Source: CAWFZT01 sp963820415
Lineage (GTDB): Bacteria > Chloroflexota > Anaerolineae > Anaerolineales > Anaerolineaceae
DNA length: 64,000 nt
Assembly (NCBI GenBank): GCA_963820415.1
Contig: CAWFZT010000006.1
Location: 620,001 to 684,000, forward strand
Direction of reading: 5' to 3'
Below, piece by piece: positions 17,419 through 25,705 of this stretch. The notes beneath the pieces are model-generated. The model was given only the letters and a program-made list of their open reading frames with translations, searched no databases and was not told the DNA's origin. Made by a program: the position numbers and the translations under genes. Within the stretch, counting starts at the first letter, position 1. The number at the start of each line of letters is the position of its first letter.

Positions 17419-19743
17419 ATGAACACACATACTCAGCACCTATCTGAAAATAAACCAGGAAGGCGTTTCCAATCCGGTAAAAAAACAAACAGGCTGGCCT
17501 GGATATTATTGTTGGCCTTTCTGTTGGCGGCCTGCGCGCCCGCCCTGCGCGCCAGTACCCCCACGCCCACCGTCTTCCCCACCACCACTTTGCCTGCGCC
17601 GCAAAAAAGCGTCACGCATACCCCGGACGCCCAGGACGCCGCCCGAGCTTTTCTGGAGGCCTGGCAAAAAAATGATTACGCCACCATGTACGCCAGCCTG
17701 TCGCGGGTCAGCACGGACGCTTTGACGACTGACAAATTTACCGCCCGCTACCAGGGCGCGGCCGAGAAGCTCACCCTGCAAAAATTGGACTTTGCGGTGC
17801 TTTCCTCGCTGACCAATCCAAAATCAGCCCAGGTGGCATACAGTGTTACCTTCCATACCAACCTGTTTGGCGATTTGAGCCGCCAGATGACCATGAACCT
17901 GGCCCTGGAAAACAGCGCCTGGAAGGTGCAATGGGACGATTTAATGATCTTGCCGGAGTTGAAGGCCGATTATCACCTGGCGTTGGACGTGAAAATCCCC
18001 ACCCGCAGTGATATTTATGCCAGCAGCGGGAAGACCAAGACAGTCGTCACTCAGACCGACGCCGTGGCGCTGGGGGTCGTGCCGGGCGAGATCGACCAGG
18101 AAAGCACGCTGCTCAACCAGCTTTCTATTCTGACCGGGAAAACCCCGCAGGCGATCAGGGCTCTGTATGCGAACGCCGGGCCGAACTGGTACGTGCCAGT
18201 CGGCGAGGCTTCCATGGCAGACGTCCAGGCCCATTACGACATTCTTTCCGGGCTGGCTGGCCTGCGCATGAATGACTACACTTCCCGTTTTTATTACGAT
18301 GGCGGTATCGCCCCTCACGTGACCGGGTACACCCTTTCCATCTCTAAGGAAGATCTGGAGGCGTACAAACTCCAAGGTTACCTGGGAGACGAAAAGGTGG
18401 GCGCGGCTGGACTGGAGAAATGGGGCGAAGATTACCTGGCCGGGAAGCGCGGGGGGTCATTATATCTCGTAGATACAGAAGGACAGATCGTCACGCGCCT
18501 GGCCTCCGTGGACCCCCAGCCTTCCCAGGCTATTACTATGACCATCGACAAAGATTTACAGGAAGGGGCGCAGGAAGCCATCGCCGGTTTCCGCGGGTCG
18601 ATTGTCGTGCTGGAACGTGATACCGGCCGGGTGCTGGCCATGGTCTCCTCTCCCAGTTTTGACCCCAATTTATTTGAACCGACCAACTACAACAACGCCT
18701 ATCAGCTCCAGGATATCTTCAATTCAAAGGACCAGCCGCTGGTTAACCGCGCCGCCCAGGGGGGCGGGTATCCACTCGGCTCGGTTTTCAAGATGATTAC
18801 TATGGCGGCCGCCCTGGAAAGCGGCATCTACACGCCTCAGACCACCTACGATTGCGGGTACACCTTTACCGAGATTCCCGGCCTGACTTTGTACGACTGG
18901 ACTTATGCCAAAGGTTATAAGGCCAGCGGAAAATTGACCCTGCCGGAAGGCTTGATGCGTTCATGCGATCCTTTCTTCTATCATATTGGTCTGGACCTTT
19001 ACCGCCAGAAGGGTCCCAAAATTGTTTCCGATATGGCGCGCGGCTTCGGCCTGGGCAGCCCCACCGGCATCGACCAGGTGGCGGAGGCCAGTGGTAACAT
19101 TCCTGACGCCGCCAACGAAGGGGACGCCGTGCAGATGGCCATCGGGCAGGGCACCATCCTGGTGACCCCGCTGCAGGTGGCCGATTTTGTGGCCGCTATT
19201 GGCAACGGCGGCACACTTTACCGTCCCCAGGTGGTTGAAAAGGTCGCAGCGCCGGATGGCACGGTTTCGGTCGCTTTCAAACCTGAGGTGCGCGGCAAGC
19301 TGCCGGTCAGCCCTGAGAATCTGAAAACCATCCAGGATGCCATGCTCAGCGTAATAGAAAACAAACGCGGCACCGCCCAAACCGTTTTTATCGGTCTGGA
19401 TGTGAAAGTTTACGGGAAGACTGGTACGGCCCAGACCTCGCTGGATAAGCCGCACGCCTGGTTTACCGGTTACACTGATCAGAACAACCCCGACCGGCCG
19501 GATATTGCTATCGCGGTGATTGCCGAAAATGCCGGTGAGGGTTCTGAAGTGGCTGCCCCGATATTTCGCCGCATCGTGGAGCTGTATTTCTTCCAAAAAC
19601 CCCTGCGCCTGTACCCGTGGGAGACCAGCTTTTACGTGACCAAGACCCCGACTTCGGAGTTCACCAATACCCCACTGCCGTCTGAAACGCCGCCGGCTGA
19701 GACGCCTACCCCAATAGGGGGTCAACCGACCCCTATTCGATGA
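17419..19743 (+). CDS. Lipoprotein penicillin-binding protein (D,D-transpeptidase)
   Basis: 775 residues from the ATG at 17419; the longer in-frame reading overlaps maf and lacks a signal sequence. The leader ends in the lipobox LLAAC (Cys 39). A MecA_N/NTF2-like domain follows (about 65-170), then a PBP dimerisation region with a GYTLSISKEDLEAY-like segment, then the transpeptidase domain. The catalytic motifs are SVFK (GSVFK, nucleophile Ser near residue 458), SCD in place of SxN near 515, and KTGTA near 670. This is class B architecture, so it crosslinks peptidoglycan without glycosyltransferase activity. The tail is rich in Thr/Pro. It overlaps rsgA by four bases (ATGA). Confidence 0.88.
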   Translation: MNTHTQHLSENKPGRRFQSGKKTNRLAWILLLAFLLAACAPALRASTPTPTVFPTTTLPAPQKSVTHTPDAQDAARAFLEAWQKNDYATMYASLSRVSTDALTTDKFTARYQGAAEKLTLQKLDFAVLSSLTNPKSAQVAYSVTFHTNLFGDLSRQMTMNLALENSAWKVQWDDLMILPELKADYHLALDVKIPTRSDIYASSGKTKTVVTQTDAVALGVVPGEIDQESTLLNQLSILTGKTPQAIRALYANAGPNWYVPVGEASMADVQAHYDILSGLAGLRMNDYTSRFYYDGGIAPHVTGYTLSISKEDLEAYKLQGYLGDEKVGAAGLEKWGEDYLAGKRGGSLYLVDTEGQIVTRLASVDPQPSQAITMTIDKDLQEGAQEAIAGFRGSIVVLERDTGRVLAMVSSPSFDPNLFEPTNYNNAYQLQDIFNSKDQPLVNRAAQGGGYPLGSVFKMITMAAALESGIYTPQTTYDCGYTFTEIPGLTLYDWTYAKGYKASGKLTLPEGLMRSCDPFFYHIGLDLYRQKGPKIVSDMARGFGLGSPTGIDQVAEASGNIPDAANEGDAVQMAIGQGTILVTPLQVADFVAAIGNGGTLYRPQVVEKVAAPDGTVSVAFKPEVRGKLPVSPENLKTIQDAMLSVIENKRGTAQTVFIGLDVKVYGKTGTAQTSLDKPHAWFTGYTDQNNPDRPDIAIAVIAENAGEGSEVAAPIFRRIVELYFFQKPLRLYPWETSFYVTKTPTSEFTNTPLPSETPPAETPTPIGGQPTPIR

Positions 19744-20648
19744 GCGAGACCACGCAGCCCGGGCAGATCATCCGCCAGCAATCTGGTTTTTTCCATGTGC
19801 AGAGTGCCCAAGGCGTGGTGGTGTGCCGGCTGCGCGGCCGCTTGAAACAAGGCCCGATGAAAGGCGACATCCTTTCTGTCGGCGACCGGGTGCAGATCGC
19901 CGTCCACCCGGATGGCAGCGGATCGATCGAAGAAATCGAACCGCGCCGCAGCGTCCTGGTGCGTCTCGATCCCCGGCCACAGGGGCTGTACCGGCAAATC
20001 CTGCTGGCCAACTCTGACCAGGTGGTGTTGGTGTTTGCCTGCACCCAACCGGCCCCTCACCTGCGCATGCTCGACCGGTTCCTGGTGATCGCCGAAAAGC
20101 AGGACGTCCCGGCCTTGGTGGTAGCCAACAAAGTCGACCTGGTGGGTGAGGAAAAGGCGCACTCTATATTTGACATGTATCCACCCCTGGGTTATGCCGT
20201 AGTGTACACTTCCGCCCGCACCGGTTTTGGCCTGGAAGAGCTGCGCCAGCGCCTGGTGGGCAAGCTTTCAGGTCTGGCGGGGCCTTCCGGGGTGGGAAAA
20301 TCCAGCCTGCTCAACGCTATCCAGCCCGAGCTCGGCCTGGCTGTGCGCGAGATCAGCCTGGCTCGGGACCGTGGGCGGCACGCCACCAATGTGCGGGAGA
20401 TGTTCCCCCTCGACCAGGGGGGTTACGTCACCGATCTGCCTGGCTTGCGTACCCTGGCATTGTGGGATACCCAGCCCGAAGAACTGGATGGCTATTTTCC
20501 CGAGCTGCGCCCGCTGGTGCAGTACTGCCAGTTCAGCAACTGCTCCCATCAGAGTGAACCGGGCTGCGCCGTACGCCGGGCTGTAGATGAAGGCCGCGTC
20601 CACCCGGAACGCTACGACTCTTATTTGAGGATGCGCTTTGGCGAGTGA
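19740..20648 (+). CDS. rsgA: Ribosome small-subunit-dependent GTPase A
   Basis: 302 residues, the usual length. Circularly permuted GTPase: OB-fold N-terminus (about 1-70), then G4 NKVD near residue 125, G5 SARTG, G1 GPSGVGKSS near 180, G2 region RHATN, G3 DLPGLR, and a C-terminal zinc-binding CQFSNCSHQSEPGC. RsgA helps 30S subunit maturation and releases RbfA. Translational coupling to the penicillin-binding protein gene through ATGA is evident. Confidence 0.94.
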   Translation: MSETTQPGQIIRQQSGFFHVQSAQGVVVCRLRGRLKQGPMKGDILSVGDRVQIAVHPDGSGSIEEIEPRRSVLVRLDPRPQGLYRQILLANSDQVVLVFACTQPAPHLRMLDRFLVIAEKQDVPALVVANKVDLVGEEKAHSIFDMYPPLGYAVVYTSARTGFGLEELRQRLVGKLSGLAGPSGVGKSSLLNAIQPELGLAVREISLARDRGRHATNVREMFPLDQGGYVTDLPGLRTLALWDTQPEELDGYFPELRPLVQYCQFSNCSHQSEPGCAVRRAVDEGRVHPERYDSYLRMRFGE

Positions 20649-20874
20649 AGAAACCTCTGCCCGGCCGACCTGGACTGCCCTTACCCTGGAGAAGCGCCAC
20701 CCTTTTCGTCTGTTCTATGGCGTTTAATTCACCCACCAGGTGTTCTGGATCGGCCTGTCAGATTGACTGGACCTGGATGCCCTTATGCCGATCACTAACG
20801 ATTCCTTCGAGGGGTTGTAATACGACCAATTTACGGTGTCCCCATTCCCGATATACCAGGCGTTGGGCTCAGCC
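20638..20874 (+). pseudogene. Possible decayed coding remnant after rsgA
   Basis: A single reading frame starting at a TTG inside the end of rsgA stays protein-like for 78 codons (for example EKRHPFRLFYGV, FTHQVFWIGLS, LMPITNDSFEGL, YDQFTVSPFPIYQALGSA) but is cut by in-frame TAA, TGA and TAA codons. This could be a degenerate gene, perhaps the start of a membrane protein. It could also be chance; no family was recognised. The remaining bases to 20910 hold nothing else visible. Confidence 0.3.
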
Positions 20875-20910
20875 TAAAATAAGCTTATATGGTATCCTTT
20901 ATCTAAGCTC

Positions 20911-20947
20911 TTTACGTAGCATATATGGAGAGGGTATAATCCTCTCC
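20911..20947 (+). promoter_or_regulatory. Promoter with an operator-like palindrome for the APC permease gene
   Basis: -35 TTTACG (20911-20916), an 18-bp spacer and -10 TATAAT (20935-20940). The -10 box lies in the loop of the inverted repeat GGAGAGG / CCTCTCC (20927-20947), which is placed where a repressor could block it. Leader is about 25 nt. Confidence 0.6.
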
Positions 20948-20972
20948 TTGCGTTTGAAATGGAGTTTTTTGG

Positions 20973-22904
20973 ATGAATTTGCAAGACAACAGCAACGTTT
21001 TTGAAGAAACCACGCGGCATGTACCGGTCAAGTCCTGGCGGTCGTGGCTGATTGGGCGCCCGCTGGCGACGGCGGATGCGCCGCATCAAACCATCGGTAA
21101 GCTGATTGGGTTGGCAGTCTTTTCCTCGGATGCCATGTCTTCCGTGGCTTATGGCCCGCAGGAACTGATGGTAGTTTTGGCATTGACCGGTGTTGGCAAT
21201 CTTAGGCTGGCCTTTCCAATCGTGATTGGCATTGTGACCCTTCTGGCAGTCCTGACCTTCTCTTATGAACAGACCATTCATGCTTATTCGGGCGGAGGCG
21301 GCGCCTACATCGTATCACGCGACAACCTGGGTGAGATTCCGGCCCAAGTAGCCGGAGCCGCCTTGTTGACCGATTATGTCCTGACAGTTTCGGTTTCTAT
21401 TTCCTCCGGTGTTGCCCAAATTGTGTCTGCTTTCCCTGGCCTCTTTAATTACCGGGTGGAGATCGCCGTGGTGTTGATTTTATTCATTATGTTGATCAAC
21501 TTGCGCGGCGTTAAAGAATTTGGCGTCACCTTTTCTATTCCTACCTATTTTTTCCTTATCCTGGCTTTTTTCACGGTAATTGTCGGCCTGATTCGCTACC
21601 TTTCAGGTACCCTGGGTATGGTGATCAATCCTCCCAGTCTCGCCAGCGGTGTTGTCCAACCCCTAACAATTTTTTTAATCCTGCGCGCCTTTGCTAACGG
21701 TACATCTTCCCTTACCGGGGTTGAGGCGATCTCGAATGGCATCCCCGCTTTTAAAGAGCCGCGCAGCCAAAATGCCGGCACCACCCTGATGTGGATGTCA
21801 GGGATTCTGGGATCTCTTCTGTTCGGGATTACTTTCTTGTCTGTCCAGATTGGCGCAATCCCGTCTGAAAGTGAGACAGTAATTTCACAATTGGCCCGTA
21901 CGGCCTTTGGCGGCCAGGGTTTTTTATACCTGGCGATGATTATCGGCACCACCGTCATCCTGGTGATGGCGGCCAACACAGCTTTTGCTGATTTTCCTCG
22001 CCTGAGCGCATTGCAGGCCGCCGACAGCTTTTTGCCGCGCCAGTTGACCTACCGCGGCAGCCGCCTGGTTTACTCGTACGGCATTGCAGCCCTGGCGATC
22101 ATTGCCTCTTTGTTGGTAATCGTTTTTCAGGCCAGCGTCACCAACCTGATCCCACTGTACGCCATTGGTGTGTTTCTTTCCTTTACCCTCTCTCAAGCCG
22201 GCATGGCCCATCGCTGGTGGAAAGCCGGCCATCTGGCGCCAGGTATTGAGATAAAAGAACCCGGCTCGATCTTGCGCCATGACGATAGCTGGCTGCATAA
22301 AATGATCATCAATGGCATTGGATCGAGCTGCACCCTTGTGGTGACGTTTATATTTGCCATAACAAAATTCAAGGATGGCGCCTGGATTGTAGTCATTTTA
22401 ATACCTAGTTTGGTGGGGATTTTTCTCATGATTCACCGGCATTACAAGAACCTGGCCAGCCAGCTTACCCTGGAAAAACATATTCCATCTGGCCGGATTT
22501 CCCGCCTGAGAGTGATTATGCCGGTCAGCGGCATGCATCGCGGTACCGTTGCGGCGCTGCGCTACGCCCGTACTCTTTCCGACGACGTTACTGCCGTGCA
22601 TGTTTCAATTGATGAGAAAGAAACGGTCAAACTGGAAGAAAAATGGGAAAACTGGGGAGAAGGCGTGCGCCTGGTAGTTTTGAATTCGCCCTACCGCCTT
22701 TTCCTGGAGCCGCTGCTCGAATATATTGATAAAATCGATGTGACCCTGCGCGGCGACGAAGCCATCACGATTGTTGTGCCACAGTTCATCCCCAAGCACT
22801 GGTGGAACAATTTCCTGCATACCCGTACGGCTGAAATGCTGAGAAAGGTGCTTTTACAACGCGAGAACATCGTCATTACTGAGGTTCCTTACCAGGTGCA
22901 TTAG
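20973..22904 (+). CDS. APC superfamily amino-acid permease
   Basis: 643 residues with about 12 membrane segments in the first 490, beginning with the typical IGLAVFSSDAMSSVAYG segment (TM1 with its unwound Ser/Gly part) and including YSGGGGAYIVSRDNLG near residue 105 (TM3 region). This is the long group of APC permeases that carry a cytoplasmic C-terminal domain: residues about 500-640 form an alpha/beta region (LRVIMPVSGMHRGTVAALRYAR, DDVTAVHVSID) resembling universal stress or nucleotide-binding folds. Substrate probably an amino acid or potassium-coupled solute; it cannot be fixed from sequence. The upstream palindrome over the promoter suggests specific control. Confidence 0.85.
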   Translation: MNLQDNSNVFEETTRHVPVKSWRSWLIGRPLATADAPHQTIGKLIGLAVFSSDAMSSVAYGPQELMVVLALTGVGNLRLAFPIVIGIVTLLAVLTFSYEQTIHAYSGGGGAYIVSRDNLGEIPAQVAGAALLTDYVLTVSVSISSGVAQIVSAFPGLFNYRVEIAVVLILFIMLINLRGVKEFGVTFSIPTYFFLILAFFTVIVGLIRYLSGTLGMVINPPSLASGVVQPLTIFLILRAFANGTSSLTGVEAISNGIPAFKEPRSQNAGTTLMWMSGILGSLLFGITFLSVQIGAIPSESETVISQLARTAFGGQGFLYLAMIIGTTVILVMAANTAFADFPRLSALQAADSFLPRQLTYRGSRLVYSYGIAALAIIASLLVIVFQASVTNLIPLYAIGVFLSFTLSQAGMAHRWWKAGHLAPGIEIKEPGSILRHDDSWLHKMIINGIGSSCTLVVTFIFAITKFKDGAWIVVILIPSLVGIFLMIHRHYKNLASQLTLEKHIPSGRISRLRVIMPVSGMHRGTVAALRYARTLSDDVTAVHVSIDEKETVKLEEKWENWGEGVRLVVLNSPYRLFLEPLLEYIDKIDVTLRGDEAITIVVPQFIPKHWWNNFLHTRTAEMLRKVLLQRENIVITEVPYQVH

Positions 22905-22944
22905 CTTGACCGGCCTGACCTGTCGCTCCGGTTTGATGGGGTAG

Positions 22945-22996
22945 GGGAGGGTCCGGATAATTTATGGCGGTAATTAAGACGAGAACAGACCCTCCC
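22945..22996. repeat. Family C inverted repeat, copy 1
   Basis: GGGAGGGTCCG and CAGACCCTCCC, separated by 30 nt, immediately upstream of the next gene. A second copy with the same arms occurs at 46203-46255; the inner sequences differ. Confidence 0.65.
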
Positions 22997-23001
22997 TTAC
23001 T

Positions 23002-23592
23002 TTGATGTGTGAATCCCCGGTACCTGATTTCCTTACGCATTATTATGAGACTGCTGCCGGCCCCTTTGTAAACCTGTCTGACTTGCCGCTCAAAGAAGCC
23101 GAAATCATCCTGGAGCGCATCCGTCTTGAAGGCCAGATTTTCGCCAGCCGGCGCGCCCAGGATTACCTGGCCATCCGCCATGAGTTGGAAAAGCGGGTCA
23201 GGGTTCTGTTTGAGCTAAAAGGCGGCCGGCCGCGGCGCCCGCGCCCGCATTATATGATCCTGGGCGCCTGCGCCTGGCTGCGCCAGTGGTATCTACAAGG
23301 CTGTGAACTCACCATTCCCCTGGCCGCTTTTAGCCCGGCCATCGTCAGCTTCACTTACGGGGATACTTTCCCCGCCATGCGTTACCAGGACGGCAAACCC
23401 TACCGGCAGCAGGTGTATACCCTGCAAGAGCTGCCTGACCTGATCAGGATTTACGGTTTGCCCCAGGAATGGAATGCGGATGGGAAATCCGGTCCGGACC
23501 GCTACATCGAAGCCCAGGTTTGGGACGACGCGCCGCTTAAAGCCTGGCTCATTGGGAATCCCCGTGGCGAACTCCCGGATTTAGAGGCGTAA
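23002..23592 (+). CDS. Conserved hypothetical protein whose 3' end lies in a repeat element
   Basis: 196 residues, soluble and basic in the middle (KGGRPRRPRPHYMILGACAWL near residues 73-93). Features such as SFTYGDTFPAM, YTLQELPDLIRIYGLPQEWN and DRYIEAQVWDDAPL suggest a small folded protein, but I recognise no family. The last 15 or so codons, ending P-D-L-E-A-stop, are encoded by the left arm of a family A element, so the natural C-terminus has probably been replaced. No Shine-Dalgarno is obvious before the ATG. Confidence 0.65.
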   Translation: MMCESPVPDFLTHYYETAAGPFVNLSDLPLKEAEIILERIRLEGQIFASRRAQDYLAIRHELEKRVRVLFELKGGRPRRPRPHYMILGACAWLRQWYLQGCELTIPLAAFSPAIVSFTYGDTFPAMRYQDGKPYRQQVYTLQELPDLIRIYGLPQEWNADGKSGPDRYIEAQVWDDAPLKAWLIGNPRGELPDLEA

Positions 23593-23649
23593 GTGTGCGT
23601 ATGCACGCTTTCGCCTCTAAATCCGGGGACCTTGCATGGTAATCCCAAT
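23551..23649. repeat. Family A palindromic element, copy 2
   Basis: A 99-bp element bounded by ATTGGGA / TCCCAAT. Inside, arms TCCCGGATTTAGAGGCG and CGCCTCTAAATCCGGGGA flank AAGTGTGCGTATGCACGCTT. The left end lies in the coding region of the preceding gene and gives it a stop codon. Confidence 0.85.
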
Positions 23650-23704
23650 GATCCCAAAACCCTGCCTCAAGGCAGGCAGTGAAACAAAAAAACCATAAGG
23701 ATAA

Positions 23705-23710
23705 TATAAT
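23705..23710 (+). promoter_or_regulatory. -10 box upstream of the DinB gene
   Basis: TATAAT; transcription would start near 23717, after the in-frame ATG at 23713, which therefore cannot be the start codon. This supports the GTG at 23767. Confidence 0.45.
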
Positions 23711-23766
23711 CTATGTGGGTTCGGATAAGTGGATTTTTGGCTTATCCAACTCTTCAGGAGGTAAGC

Positions 23767-24273
23767 GTGACTCATTTATTGGTAGAACAACTCCGTTTTG
23801 CGCGCAGCGAATTTAGGCGTGCGCTGGACGGCGTCTCGGCGCAGGATGCTGTGCGCAGAATCATGCCGTTGAACTGTATCAGTTGGATGGTCGGCCACCT
23901 GGCCAACCAGGAAAACCGTTACTGGGTGAACCTGGGGCAGGGCAAGATTCTGGCGCCCGGCTTGAATGATCTGGTAGGCTACCACAAGCCAGCCAGTACC
24001 CCACCGCTGGATGAAATGTGGGCAGCCTGGCGCGAAATTACGGCCGCCGCGGATGCTTTCCTGGATATACTGACACCCGAGAAATTGACGACCTATTTCA
24101 TCTGGAAAGACCAGCCTGTCCAGGAAAGCATCGGGACCATGCTCCAGCGGAATATCTACCATTACTGGTATCACACTGGTGAAGCTGCCGCACTACGGCA
24201 GATATTGGGGCATACTGACCTGCCCGAGTTTGTCGGAGATATGTCGCCAGCCATTTTCCATCCCGAGCAATGA
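23767..24273 (+). CDS. DinB family protein
   Basis: 168 residues starting at GTG 23767, which has a well-placed AGGAGG at 23756-23761. The protein fits the DinB/YfiT four-helix-bundle fold. The first metal-binding His is in WMVGHLANQENRYW, and a second pair is in NIYHYWYHTGEAAALRQILGH. The family includes metal-dependent thiol transferases and DNA-damage-induced proteins, with no general function known. It is followed by nadK but that gene has its own -10 box. Confidence 0.82.
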   Translation: MTHLLVEQLRFARSEFRRALDGVSAQDAVRRIMPLNCISWMVGHLANQENRYWVNLGQGKILAPGLNDLVGYHKPASTPPLDEMWAAWREITAAADAFLDILTPEKLTTYFIWKDQPVQESIGTMLQRNIYHYWYHTGEAAALRQILGHTDLPEFVGDMSPAIFHPEQ

Positions 24274-24281
24274 GGGAAGGG

Positions 24282-24287
24282 TATAAT
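24282..24287 (+). promoter_or_regulatory. -10 box of nadK
   Basis: TATAAT ending 8 nt before the nadK ATG, with no Shine-Dalgarno; same geometry as recD2. Confidence 0.5.
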
Positions 24288-24295
24288 CAAGCCAT

Positions 24296-25177
24296 ATGAC
24301 CAGTCCCCTTACCCCTCCGCGCCGGATTGCCATTGTCGCTCATCCAAGGCTGCCTGAGGCGCTGGCTGAAGCCCAGGAAATGGAACAGTTTCTGCAAAAC
24401 TGCGACAACTGCGGCCTGCAGTCGGTTGCTCGCTCGACGTTGTACGACCAGGAAATGCAAGATCGTATCAAAGCCGGGGAATTCGACATGCTGGTGGCAT
24501 TGGGTGGAGATGGCACCATGCTGCGCGCCGGACACCTATGCGCCCCGCTGGCATTGCCACTTTTAGGTGTGAATATGGGCCGTTTTGGCTTTCTCACCGA
24601 AGTACAGCGCGGCCAGTGGCGTCCAATGCTGCCCAAACTACTGACCGGGGACTATTGGCTGGAACGCCGCATGATGCTGCGCGCTGAGCACTGGCGCGGC
24701 GAGCAGTTCTTGGGTAAATATTTGGTACTGAACGAAGTGGTGGTTGCGCGCGGTCAGATCGTGCGCGCTATCCGCCTGAAAGCCTGCGTGGATGGGTATC
24801 CCCTGGCCAATTACGTCGCGGATGCCCTGATTGCCGCTACTCCTACCGGCTCAACTGCCTATGCCCTGGCAACCGGCGGCCCGATCATGCCGCCCGAGTT
24901 GCACAATATCCTCATCATCCCCGTAGCGCCGCATTTGTCAATGAACCGGGCCATCATCCTCAGCCAGGGCAGCTCCGTCACCATTACCGCCTATACCGAT
25001 CATCAGGCTTTGTTGAGCGTGGATGGGCAGAGTCCCGAAATGATGCTGGATGGCGATGTGGTTAAAGTGGAAGCGGGCAATGACACGGTCAATTTTGTGC
25101 GCTTTCAAGATCATGGCTATTTTTACCGGAATATTACCCGGTATATGGAGCAAAATCCATCTGCAGGTGGTGTTTGA
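24296..25177 (+). CDS. nadK: NAD kinase
   Basis: 293 residues, usual size. It phosphorylates NAD+ to NADP+ in the cytoplasm. The GGDGT motif lies near residue 66 (LVALGGDGTMLRAGH), followed by GVNMGRFGFLTE, the conserved LNEVVV, and the glycine-rich ATPTGSTAYALATGGPI loop near 180. VDGQ near residue 240 is the usual late motif. The stop overlaps the next ATG by one base (TGATG). Confidence 0.94.
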   Translation: MTSPLTPPRRIAIVAHPRLPEALAEAQEMEQFLQNCDNCGLQSVARSTLYDQEMQDRIKAGEFDMLVALGGDGTMLRAGHLCAPLALPLLGVNMGRFGFLTEVQRGQWRPMLPKLLTGDYWLERRMMLRAEHWRGEQFLGKYLVLNEVVVARGQIVRAIRLKACVDGYPLANYVADALIAATPTGSTAYALATGGPIMPPELHNILIIPVAPHLSMNRAIILSQGSSVTITAYTDHQALLSVDGQSPEMMLDGDVVKVEAGNDTVNFVRFQDHGYFYRNITRYMEQNPSAGGV

Positions 25178-25701
25178 TGACTGAAGAGACAACTCCCAAA
25201 CTTTACTGCTACGTCCATCCCGACCGGGAGACTTTGCTGCGCTGCAATCGCTGTGAGCGTCCCATTTGCAGCCAATGTGCAGTGCTCACGCCGACCGGCT
25301 ACCGTTGTAAAAACTGCGTGCACGGCCAACAGAAGGTTTTTGATACGGCCCAATCCACCGATTTTATCGCTGCGGCAGGCATTGCCCTGGTATTATCCTT
25401 TCTTGGCAGCCTGATCGCCGGGGTGATGGGCTTCTTTACCATTTTTATCGCCCCGATTGCCGGGGTGATCATCGCTGAAGCGGTCAGGTGGGCGCTCCAC
25501 CGTCGCCGCTCGCGCCTGCTATTCCAGACCGCCGCCGGGGCAGCCGCCCTGGGCAGTCTGCCGCTGCTGGTGCTGGCCTTATTACCCCTGCTCTTTGGAG
25601 GTGGGATTGGCGGAATTCTGGGCCTGATCTATCGCGGCCTGTACACCATTTTGGTCACCAGCTCGGTTTACTATCGTCTGGGCGGCGTCGAAATCCGGTA
25701 A
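25177..25701 (+). CDS. B-box-like zinc-finger membrane protein
   Basis: 174 residues. The N-terminus (about 8-50) has an array C-x-H, CNRCERPICSQC and CKNC that fits the small B-box-type zinc finger found at the head of many bacterial membrane proteins. Three hydrophobic segments follow (about 65-90, 90-115 and 120-150) with a basic loop HRRRSR between the second and third. Function unknown. It is coupled to nadK (TGATG) and lies 4 nt before recN, so the three genes are probably cotranscribed. Confidence 0.75.
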   Translation: MTEETTPKLYCYVHPDRETLLRCNRCERPICSQCAVLTPTGYRCKNCVHGQQKVFDTAQSTDFIAAAGIALVLSFLGSLIAGVMGFFTIFIAPIAGVIIAEAVRWALHRRRSRLLFQTAAGAAALGSLPLLVLALLPLLFGGGIGGILGLIYRGLYTILVTSSVYYRLGGVEIR

Positions 25702-25705
25702 TTCT

